Shown: in pieces, positions 1 through 6,260 of the stretch
Numbering within the stretch: the stretch's first letter is position 1
Layout: the number at the start of each line of letters is the position of its first letter
From: Puniceicoccaceae bacterium
GTDB taxonomy: Bacteria > Verrucomicrobiota > Verrucomicrobiia > Opitutales > Coraliomargaritaceae
Direction of reading: 5' to 3'
DNA: 8,476 nt
Assembly (NCBI GenBank): GCA_003567255.1
Contig: PWZW01000002.1
Location: forward strand, 1 to 8,476
Position numbers and translations under genes: made by a program
Notes under the pieces: model-generated
The model's input: the letters and a program-made list of their open reading frames with translations, nothing else
What the model was told of the DNA's origin: nothing
The model's database searches: none

Positions 1-56
1 CCCATAACACCTAAACCGATGAATCCTATCTTGGGGAGGGGCTTATGGATTTGCAT
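1..56 (-). CDS. NAD(P)-binding oxidoreductase, 6PGDH/3-hydroxyisobutyrate dehydrogenase superfamily, N-terminal fragment
   Basis: Only the first 18 codons are inside the window; the gene runs off the left edge. The ATG lies at 54-56, and the peptide contains IGFIGLGVMG. This is the GxGxxG dinucleotide-binding turn at the extreme N-terminus that is typical of the beta-hydroxyacid dehydrogenase superfamily (3-hydroxyisobutyrate dehydrogenase, tartronate semialdehyde reductase, 6-phosphogluconate dehydrogenase). The specific enzyme cannot be told from this fragment. The upstream transaldolase would fit a pentose-phosphate 6-phosphogluconate dehydrogenase, but the motif looks at least as much like the 3-hydroxyisobutyrate dehydrogenase type. 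No Shine-Dalgarno sequence is visible before the ATG. It lies 123 bp downstream of the transaldolase stop on the same strand, so read-through transcription is possible. Confidence 0.75.
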   Translation of the reverse strand, partial: MQIHKPLPKIGFIGLGVM

Positions 57-143
57 AGCTGGAAAAATGTTTACTAACGAGAAGGGGAGTGCGTTATGTG
101 CAGGTAGAAACATTTATCTACCCGCTGCGTGCTGAGGGGCACT

Positions 144-161
144 GTCTGATAGGGATCAGAC
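144..161. repeat. Perfect 7-bp inverted repeat after transaldolase
   Basis: GTCTGAT (144-150), a four-base loop AGGG, then ATCAGAC (155-161) form a perfect inverted repeat. It starts about 18 bp past the transaldolase stop codon and lies between that gene and the oxidoreductase. No run of T follows on either strand, so it is not a classical intrinsic terminator. It could be a 3'-end mRNA stabilising hairpin, a U-tract-less terminator, or an operator for the oxidoreductase gene. Confidence 0.45.
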
Positions 162-179
162 CTTTGGGGTGAGGAGAAA

Positions 180-1127
180 TTAAAGCTTGGCGGTAATGAT
201 TTCTTCGAGGCTTGCGATGTCTTTTCCGAAGACACGGATACCCTGTGCGAGTTTCTCGGTGGCCATGGCGTCCTCGTTTAAATGCCAACGGAAAGCTTTT
301 TCAGAAACGTCGAGTTCGCTAATTTTTCCCTCTTTGGGAATGTTTGGCGAAAGCTTGCGGGCTATGCTATCTCCGCCCTTCCTTAATTCTTCAAGGAGCG
401 CGGGACTGATGGTAAGCAAATCGCAACCCGCGAGTTCAGTAATCTGGGAAACATTGCGAAAACTCGCGCCCATCACTTCAGTCTCAAATCCGAAGTGTTT
501 GTAGTAGGCATAGATTTGTCGGACACTGTTTACTCCGGGATCCTCAGAAGGTGAAAAACTGGTCTGTCCATTCGCTTTAAACCAATCGGTGATTCGACCG
601 ACAAAAGGCGAAATGAGTTGAACCCTTGCCTTCGCGGCGGCGACGGCTTGAGCGAGCGAGAACAGCAAAGTCATATTACAGCGGATGCCTTCCTCCTGCA
701 GGATTCGCCCAGCCGCAATACCCTCCCAGGTGGAAGCAATCTTGATCAAGACGCGCTCTTTGGCGATGCCTGCATCCGCGTATAGAGCGATGAGCTCTCT
801 AGCTTTTTCAACCGTGGCTTTGGTGTCGAAAGAGAGACGCGCATCGACCTCCGTGGAGACGCGTCCAGGGACAACCTCGAGGATTTTCAACCCAAAAGCA
901 ATCAGGACGTGATCCATGACAGTCTCTAGGCGAGGATGATGGGAACCTGCCTTTAGGTCGGAAAGCACTTTGTCGAGGATGTCTGCATATTCGGGATTTT
1001 TGACTGCCTTAAGGATGAGGCTGGGGTTCGTGGTGGCGTCTTGCGGGCGGTACTGTTCCAGGGCAGCGAAATCTCCGGTATCGGCGACTACGGTGGTATA
1101 CTGTTTCAGGCATTCTAAGGTATTCAT
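180..1127 (-). CDS. tal: Transaldolase (TalB/TalA type)
   Basis: This is a complete 315-residue transaldolase, matching the usual 310-320 residues of the E. coli TalB class. It transfers a dihydroxyacetone unit from sedoheptulose 7-phosphate to glyceraldehyde 3-phosphate in the non-oxidative pentose phosphate pathway, in the cytosol. The Schiff-base lysine is K129 in VLIKIASTWEG (E. coli K132). The other active-site positions are all present: D16 in VVADTGD, N34 in ATTNPS, E93 in STEVDARLS, T153 in NMTLLFS and S173 in LISPFVGRI. The enzyme should therefore be active. The ATG at 1125-1127 gives the expected MNTLECLKQYTTVVADTG N-terminus; there is no Shine-Dalgarno sequence in front of it. It follows the DUF423 gene by 14 bp on the same strand, so the two are probably co-transcribed, with DUF423 first. 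Function is very secure. Confidence 0.97.
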   Translation of the reverse strand: MNTLECLKQYTTVVADTGDFAALEQYRPQDATTNPSLILKAVKNPEYADILDKVLSDLKAGSHHPRLETVMDHVLIAFGLKILEVVPGRVSTEVDARLSFDTKATVEKARELIALYADAGIAKERVLIKIASTWEGIAAGRILQEEGIRCNMTLLFSLAQAVAAAKARVQLISPFVGRITDWFKANGQTSFSPSEDPGVNSVRQIYAYYKHFGFETEVMGASFRNVSQITELAGCDLLTISPALLEELRKGGDSIARKLSPNIPKEGKISELDVSEKAFRWHLNEDAMATEKLAQGIRVFGKDIASLEEIITAKL

Positions 1128-1141
1128 GGCTGACTACTTGG

Positions 1142-1576
1142 TTATTGTTGAGCGATGACGGTACTGCGTTTGGGAAACACCGCACAGGAAATCAGGGTGA
1201 TCCATGCAACTAAAAAGAAAAGCCCGCCGAGGGGGGTGACCGGTCCCAGGAAACGGGGGCCTCCTAATGCGAGCGCATAGAGCGAACCGGAAAAGCAAAG
1301 TACGCCGAGAGCCATAGAAACGATGCAAACGAAGGCGCTTCTTTTACCAATAAAACCAGAGTGTAGAAGAAGTCCGACCAGAACGAGCCCGAGGGCGTGC
1401 CAAAATTGGTAATCTACAGCGGTTTGCCAAACCAGGGTGTTTCCTGAACTTTCGAGCGTGTCGGCCAAGGCGTGCGCACCAAAAGCGCCAAACAAAACGG
1501 CAAGCGCTGCGAAGAGACTACCCGCAAAAATGGCGAATCGGGTAAGGGACGAAGGCGGCAGCTGAAAGTCTTTCAC
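1142..1576 (-). CDS. DUF423 family small membrane protein (YgdD-like)
   Basis: This 144-residue integral membrane protein has four predicted helices at about residues 13-32, 58-73, 79-103 and 113-133. Family hallmarks of DUF423 are visible: GAFGAHAL (30-37), YQFWHALGL (56-64), FSGSLY (95-100) and TPLGG (114-118). Length and topology match the family (usually 120-140 residues, E. coli YgdD). Its biochemical function is not established. The start used is a GTG at 1574-1576; an in-frame stop lies about 30 bases upstream, and no ATG, GTG or TTG codon follows before the first helix, so the GTG is the best choice. No Shine-Dalgarno sequence is seen. It is the first gene of a probable two-gene unit with transaldolase and is divergent from the MoxR operon. 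Confidence 0.9.
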   Translation of the reverse strand: MKDFQLPPSSLTRFAIFAGSLFAALAVLFGAFGAHALADTLESSGNTLVWQTAVDYQFWHALGLVLVGLLLHSGFIGKRSAFVCIVSMALGVLCFSGSLYALALGGPRFLGPVTPLGGLFFLVAWITLISCAVFPKRSTVIAQQ

Positions 1577-1732
1577 TATTTTAACAACAATAAATGCTGT
1601 GATTTAAGAGGCAACCTTGAATGTGATCGCGAGCGGCGCTAAGCCTACGGGTGCGCTTCCCTGGGATAGCCAGGCGGCATGATTCTCATTCGGTTGGTTG
1701 CCAAGTCTAAGAATCTTTGACAGCCTCATTGT
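1577..1732. promoter_or_regulatory. Divergent intergenic region (DUF423-tal / moxR operon)
   Basis: These 156 bp separate two divergent transcription units and should hold both promoters. I cannot place either convincingly. A TTGACA at 1717-1722 is too close to the moxR start to be its -35 box. On the minus strand TAAAAT (1583-1578) ends one base before the GTG of DUF423, so it could serve only near-leaderless transcription. The middle part is GC-rich and contains AGCG-G-CGCT (1632-1640) and a 5-bp stem CCTGG-GATAG-CCAGG (1660-1674). This middle block may be an interspersed repeat or a structured RNA element rather than simple promoter DNA. Confidence 0.45.
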
Positions 1733-2704
1733 ATGGAAGGTCAAAGCCCTGTGGTGCCAGCGCCCCGAATCAAAGAGTCAGTTTCCCGCTTGAAGGAGAA
1801 CATCGAGCGAACGATCCGGGGGAAGCCCAAGGTTGTCGACCGGATCCTGTATTGCTTACTTGCCTCGGGACACGTGCTCATTGAAGACCTTCCCGGCTTG
1901 GGCAAGACAACCCTTGCTTATTGTCTGGCTCGCTCAACAGACTGCGAATTTTCCCGAATTCAGTTCACCAGCGACATGCTTCCCTCCGACATCATTGGTG
2001 TGTCGATTTATGACGAACGGACTAAAGAGTTTGTTTTTAAGGCGGGGCCGATCTTTGCGAACGTTGTGCTTGCGGATGAAATTAACCGAACCACACCGAA
2101 GACGCAGTCCAGTCTTCTCGAAGTCATGGACCGGGCGAGGGTATCTGTCGATGGGCAAACTCATGCGGTTGGCCAACCCTTCATGGTGATCGCAACACAG
2201 AATCCGGTCGATTACGAGGGAACCTTCCCTTTGCCGGATAGCCAGATGGATCGTTTTTTAATGCGAATTTCTGTCGGATATCCTGAGCATGAAGATGAGG
2301 TGGAGATCTTGCGCAGTGGTGAGCTCAGGTATGATGAGCTGGCGGCGAATGCGGTGGTATCCAAGGAAGAAATTATCGAAATGCAGCAACATGCGCGGGC
2401 TGTCTATGTCGAGCAAAGTATTCTTGAGTACATTGTTCAGTTGGTGCAGGCGACGCGTACAGAGTCTGAGTTTCGCTCTGGTGTGAGTCCCCGCGGTGCC
2501 ATCGCCTTGCGCATGGCGGCACAAGCATGCGCCTTGGCGCATGGTCGCGCGTTTGTTGTTCCAGAAGATGTTGAAACATTGATCATGCCAGTGCTGGCAC
2601 ATCGCATCACCCTCCGGCGGCAGCTTAGCGATCCGGTTGAGGGGAGAAGGATGGTCGAGACCTGTTTAAAGGCGATTGTTGAAAAGATCCCACTCCCAGT
2701 TTGA
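1733..2704 (+). CDS. MoxR-family AAA+ ATPase
   Basis: This 323-residue AAA+ ATPase of the MoxR group (AAA_3 domain plus C-terminal lid) is full length for the family. The Walker A motif is EDLPGLGKTT at 51-60 (K58); the Asp in place of the first Gly is usual in this subgroup. Walker B is VVLADEIN (111-118; D115, E116). Sensor 1 is ATQNP (154-158, N157), followed by the family signature GTFPLPDSQMDRFLMR (163-178). The sensor 2 arginine is R254 in SPRGAIAL. MoxR ATPases act as cytosolic chaperone-like motors that help mature or activate partner proteins, often ones with vWA domains. The next two genes, DUF58 (vWA-like) and a TgpA-type transglutaminase, are its standard genomic partners. The ATG at 1733 gives the normal N-terminus; there is no Shine-Dalgarno sequence. 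It is the first gene of the operon, and its TGA overlaps or abuts the start of the DUF58 gene. Confidence 0.95.
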   Translation: MEGQSPVVPAPRIKESVSRLKENIERTIRGKPKVVDRILYCLLASGHVLIEDLPGLGKTTLAYCLARSTDCEFSRIQFTSDMLPSDIIGVSIYDERTKEFVFKAGPIFANVVLADEINRTTPKTQSSLLEVMDRARVSVDGQTHAVGQPFMVIATQNPVDYEGTFPLPDSQMDRFLMRISVGYPEHEDEVEILRSGELRYDELAANAVVSKEEIIEMQQHARAVYVEQSILEYIVQLVQATRTESEFRSGVSPRGAIALRMAAQACALAHGRAFVVPEDVETLIMPVLAHRITLRRQLSDPVEGRRMVETCLKAIVEKIPLPV

Positions 2705-2733
2705 TAGGATTAATTGCGTGGAAAACCAGGTCG

Positions 2734-3879
2734 ATGAAGCAAGCAAAGTCAGACGCAAGGGACTGGGTGGATCCAGATTTTTTCAACGGTCGTGCGGTTG
2801 CCGACCGTGGGTTTTGGAAATTTGTCCTTCGGCAAATTATACCCGCCCGAGGACAAAGCACGCATTTAACGGTTTCTGGACTAATGCTCATTACGATCGC
2901 TTTGGGCGTTGGGGTAACCGCGTACAATAGCGGGAGTAATATCCTCTTTCTTTCGCTGTCTCTCGTCCTCAGCACGCTGATACTCAGTGGGGTACTAAGT
3001 GTAATCAATTTTCGTAAAGTGACGTGGCGCTTAGTACTGCCCTCAGAATTACGCGCTGGCAGCCTGGCATCGGCGCGTTTGTATGTTCAGAATAGGAAAC
3101 GCTTATTTCCAACCTTTGGGATTTGGTTCAACACCAAGGCAGGCGAACGCGCTCCGCGAGTTCGCCTGCAGATTGAAGAGCCGCTGCCCACGCATGGGGA
3201 AGTAGAGCTTGAGTGGCGGTTTAGGCCTGAGCGTCGCGGTCCGCTATTACTCGAACTCAGCGGGGTGGAATCAAAGTATCCTTTCGGCTTTATTAGAAAA
3301 ACTCTGGGAGGCGTTCGGCGTCACACGGCATGGGTGTGGCCTCAAAGAGTGGACTATTATTTCCGACCAGCCCGCGGAGAAAAGTATCTCGTAAGCGGAG
3401 AGCTCCTTGAGAAGGCTGGGCGAGGCGATGATTTGGTAAAGGTTCGTGGCTACGTTCCGGGGGACCCTTTGCGGATGATTCATTGGAAGGCCACCGCGCG
3501 GGTAGGGCGGTTGCAGGTGAGAGAGGTGGCCGAGGAAGTGGAGAGTGCCTATTACTTGCAACTTGAAACAGGAAAGGCGCTTTGGAGAGACGAGGCGATC
3601 TTTGAGCGTTTTTGCTCCACTGCATTAAGTTTGGCGGAGGATTTTTTTCATCAAAACCGGTTGCTTGGTTATGCGGTGAATAACGACGCGCCGGTACAGA
3701 TAAGAACCATGAGTGATCTGCACGGATTCTTTGATGTTTTGTCTCGTTTGGAGATGAGTGCAGACATTAAGCGCTCCGGACGAAGCTATGGACAAGAGTG
3801 GATAGGCTTTCAGCCAAGCAAAGAAGGAGGTATTCTAATTCATGCAGGAGAGCACCCGGCAGGTCAGGTTGTCGCTTGA
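2734..3879 (+). CDS. DUF58 domain-containing membrane protein
   Basis: This is the DUF58 partner of the MoxR ATPase, 381 residues from the ATG at 2734. An alternative TTG start at 2701, sharing bases with the MoxR stop codon (TTGA), would give 392 residues. I prefer 2734 because it is an ATG preceded by a weak AGG, but the overlapping TTG cannot be excluded. From the ATG, a short cytosolic N-terminus of about 45 residues leads into two membrane helices (about 46-65 and 70-92), the usual DUF58 topology. A beta-rich segment follows, then the DUF58 signature at 229-256: GRGDDLVKVRGYVPGD followed by RMIHWKATAR. The C-terminal half is predicted to be a vWA-like domain facing the cytosol. Its role is inferred to be that of an adaptor between the ATPase and the downstream membrane protein. 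It overlaps the next gene by 38 bp. Confidence 0.92.
   Translation: MKQAKSDARDWVDPDFFNGRAVADRGFWKFVLRQIIPARGQSTHLTVSGLMLITIALGVGVTAYNSGSNILFLSLSLVLSTLILSGVLSVINFRKVTWRLVLPSELRAGSLASARLYVQNRKRLFPTFGIWFNTKAGERAPRVRLQIEEPLPTHGEVELEWRFRPERRGPLLLELSGVESKYPFGFIRKTLGGVRRHTAWVWPQRVDYYFRPARGEKYLVSGELLEKAGRGDDLVKVRGYVPGDPLRMIHWKATARVGRLQVREVAEEVESAYYLQLETGKALWRDEAIFERFCSTALSLAEDFFHQNRLLGYAVNNDAPVQIRTMSDLHGFFDVLSRLEMSADIKRSGRSYGQEWIGFQPSKEGGILIHAGEHPAGQVVA
3824..3830 (+). promoter_or_regulatory. Shine-Dalgarno site for the transglutaminase gene
   Basis: AAGGAGG ends 11 bases before the ATG at 3842 and lies inside the end of the DUF58 reading frame. It is the only strong Shine-Dalgarno match in front of any gene in the window and fixes the start of the transglutaminase protein at 3842, with a 38-bp overlap with the DUF58 gene. 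Translational coupling or re-initiation is likely. Confidence 0.7.
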
Positions 3880-6148
3880 GGATTTACACCGGATAAAGTG
3901 GATCCTTGGAGGGTTACTCGTGCTCCTTGCATGCTGGGCCCTGCTTCCGGTTGCCTTTGGTTCGGAAGTGCTCTTGCTCCTGATCAGTGGGTTGATGCTG
4001 TTTTTTCTCTTTCAACCACGTTTTTCTGCTTTGATTCCGCCAGTGGCCTTACGGTTGCTTCCCTCCTTCCTTGGGATCATGATCGCCATAGATTTGGTGA
4101 GTAGTGCGCCGGATTTCCTGCCGGCGATCATACGTATGATGCTTTTGTTGCTGCTTTATCGCGCGCTGCCTTTGCGCACGGGGCGAGAGGACATGCAACT
4201 TTTGCTGCTCAGCTTGTTCTGTCTGATCTTTTCCGGCGTGTTGACGGTTTCGCTTGGCTTTGCCGTGCAGATACTTCTTTTTTCGCTGATCTCGATGGCT
4301 CTCATGTTCGTCGTTTGTATGGCTGAGGTCTCGACGAGAAAAGTAGATACCGCGAATTTGTGGAAAGGCTTTCGATGGCGAGGATTTTTGAGACGAGTGT
4401 GGGGAGCGATGAACTTCCGCCTCCTGGGCGTGGGGGTAATTTTTTTCGCCTTTCTGGTGACTGTGTCATCGCTGATTTTTGTTTTGATACCTCGCTTTCA
4501 GCCGGATGAAGCATGGACCTTTTTCCAAATAAACACGCAAGCCCAGTCTGGATTTTCTGAAACCGTAAGTTTGGGAAGCGTGTCTGAAATTGCCCTAAAC
4601 GATAATCTGGCACTCTCGGTGGACGGCGTGAGTGAGGAAGATATACCTGCGAATCCCTATTGGCGCATGTTGGTCTTGGATGCTTATCGGAATGGTGAAT
4701 TCGTCCTTTCTTCCTGGATCCAAAACAATGATCGGAATGCTGTGCGGCGTAGGGTCAACCGCCGGAGTTTGCGAGATGCATCTTTTGAGTTCAAAGAACC
4801 CGACACGGATAAGCTCTGGACCTTCTATCTGGAAGGGCAGATTTCACGGTTTTTACCGATACCCGGAAGTTATCAGTCGGTCAAATTTACCCGTTCTGAG
4901 GATATACAGTATTTCCCCCAGCTGCGGAATATACGAACGGAGGGCGTTAGTCCGCGAACTTTTGCTTATCAGTTGCAAGGCGTCGCGTGGGCGGCAGGTT
5001 TTCCGGCGGAAGATGACGAAGTTTCCATTTTGCGAACCGCCATGGAAGAGCCCGCTCAAATCGCTGGCGAGCTTAGGGAAATCTACCCTTACACGACTTT
5101 GGACTTGGGATTGAGTCAGCGAGAGAGAGGATTTCTTGATCAATATCTGAAAGCGTTGGACTTGCCAGAGGAATTGTCGGCGCATAGGTTTGCTGAGCAT
5201 TTAGTGGCACACTTCCATGACGAATTCGGCTATTCGCTGAGTCCAGACATTCCGGAGGGAGTGAGCGATCCGATTGTACGGTGGTTAGAAGGCGGGAACG
5301 TCGGACATTGTGAGTTGTTTGCAGGTGGGTTTACTCTACTCGCCAGGGCTGCTGGCTACCCAACGCGTGTCGTGGTCGGCTTCAACGGAGGTAACTGGAG
5401 TGGTGTGAATAGTTTCTCGGTGCGGAATCGACACGCCCATGCCTGGGTTGAGATCTTTGACGAAGCGGACGGTATGTGGCTGCGCTTCGATCCCACTCCA
5501 GGAGGGGCCCTTGGCGATGCTGACTCCTCGGGTGATGCACAATTTTCCGAAAGAGGAGGTGATTACTTGCCGAGTGGTTTGGGCGCGTGGGTGGATGATT
5601 TGCGGATTATTTGGTACCGGCGCGTTGTGAATTTTGATGAAGCCACCCAGATGGGAATGGCGCGCGGGCTATTGGATCGCCTCAAAGGCTTACAAAGTTC
5701 GGCAACTGAGCTGTGGGAGCGTTTCAAGAGCAAAGGCTATGAGTGGGTTCAGGTTTCCTTTCGCGAGCGTTCATGGTCTGCACTATTTTGGGTGATTTTT
5801 GCCACTCTCATTCTGGCCACCTTCTGGCGTTTTCGGAGATTTTTTCGTTTTTCCATGAGAAGTTGGTTTGGTTCCAGGCAAAAGGTGAGTCATGCTCGGA
5901 AGGAAGCGGGGCGGTTACTGCTTAAATTTCGACCTCTAAGAACCTTGCTTATTGGAAAAAAGGAAGTGCTAGACCTCGAGGCCGAGCGGTGTGCGCGGTG
6001 GAAAGAGATTGAAGATAGTCTGGAAGCCTTAAGATACGGGCCTAAGCATTCACAACGCACCTCACTTTCCTTGATCAAGCGTGCGAGTGATGAACTCCGT
6101 GTGATGCGTAGATTTAGGCGGCAGCTAAAAAGCGAGGTATCAAAATGA
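3842..6148 (+). CDS. TgpA-like transglutaminase membrane protein (DUF3488 + transglutaminase core)
   Basis: This 768-residue protein has the TgpA architecture. About seven hydrophobic segments occupy the N-terminal part (about 20-38, 42-57, 62-84, 93-108, 118-137, 138-160 and 194-216). A large, probably periplasmic domain spans about 220-645, a single helix lies at about 646-661, and the tail is basic and probably cytosolic. The segment VSLGSVSEIALNDNLALSV resembles the conserved end of DUF3488. The transglutaminase-like catalytic triad is visible: C490 in NVGHCELFAGG, H533 in HAHAWVEIF and D550 in LRFDPTPGG. The protein is therefore probably a functional protease, transglutaminase or amidase. 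P. aeruginosa TgpA, encoded with a MoxR ATPase and a DUF58 protein, is an essential member of this family; the substrate here is unknown. The tail (662-768) is Arg/Lys-rich; I do not clearly see the DUF4129 domain found in many homologues. It is the last clear member of the operon. Confidence 0.93.
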   Translation: MQESTRQVRLSLEDLHRIKWILGGLLVLLACWALLPVAFGSEVLLLLISGLMLFFLFQPRFSALIPPVALRLLPSFLGIMIAIDLVSSAPDFLPAIIRMMLLLLLYRALPLRTGREDMQLLLLSLFCLIFSGVLTVSLGFAVQILLFSLISMALMFVVCMAEVSTRKVDTANLWKGFRWRGFLRRVWGAMNFRLLGVGVIFFAFLVTVSSLIFVLIPRFQPDEAWTFFQINTQAQSGFSETVSLGSVSEIALNDNLALSVDGVSEEDIPANPYWRMLVLDAYRNGEFVLSSWIQNNDRNAVRRRVNRRSLRDASFEFKEPDTDKLWTFYLEGQISRFLPIPGSYQSVKFTRSEDIQYFPQLRNIRTEGVSPRTFAYQLQGVAWAAGFPAEDDEVSILRTAMEEPAQIAGELREIYPYTTLDLGLSQRERGFLDQYLKALDLPEELSAHRFAEHLVAHFHDEFGYSLSPDIPEGVSDPIVRWLEGGNVGHCELFAGGFTLLARAAGYPTRVVVGFNGGNWSGVNSFSVRNRHAHAWVEIFDEADGMWLRFDPTPGGALGDADSSGDAQFSERGGDYLPSGLGAWVDDLRIIWYRRVVNFDEATQMGMARGLLDRLKGLQSSATELWERFKSKGYEWVQVSFRERSWSALFWVIFATLILATFWRFRRFFRFSMRSWFGSRQKVSHARKEAGRLLLKFRPLRTLLIGKKEVLDLEAERCARWKEIEDSLEALRYGPKHSQRTSLSLIKRASDELRVMRRFRRQLKSEVSK

Positions 6149-6260
6149 AGAAGCCGTTTAATATTCCCTCCTTCCTCCTTGCGTGAAGCTGCAGACTCTA
6201 CAAGATCTCTACGAACTCGTACAAAGTTTCCGCCTCACTTCACGAACATATTATGGCTGA
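6145..6260 (+). other. Short gap with two overlapping mini-ORFs
   Basis: The space between the transglutaminase stop and the next ATG contains no recognisable promoter, hairpin or terminator. It does contain two tiny reading frames chained by overlaps. One is a 13-codon frame (6145-6186) whose ATG overlaps the transglutaminase TGA as ATGA. The other is a 25-codon frame (6183-6260) starting with GTG in a GTGA overlap and ending just past the ATG of the next gene. The peptides (MKKPFNIPSFLLA and a 25-mer beginning KLQTLQDLYELVQ) match nothing I know. Chance is the default explanation; coupling peptides or remnants of a lost gene are alternatives. Confidence 0.2.

Noticed and set aside
1578..1583. 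TAAAAT (minus strand) as a -10 box for DUF423
   Set aside because: It ends one base before the GTG start and has only a poor -35 match; it is possible only if the transcript were nearly leaderless or the start were wrong.
1717..1722. Perfect TTGACA as a -35 box for moxR
   Set aside because: The matching -10 would fall inside the moxR coding region (about 1740), where no TATAAT-like hexamer is found.
2258..2602. 114-codon open frame on the minus strand inside moxR
   Set aside because: The opposite strand codes the conserved lid and sensor 2 region of the ATPase; the antisense peptide is His/Arg/Cys-rich and non-protein-like.
4632..5114. 160-codon plus-strand frame inside the transglutaminase gene
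   Set aside because: It is out of frame within a long gene whose domains are continuous on both sides; there is no family resemblance.
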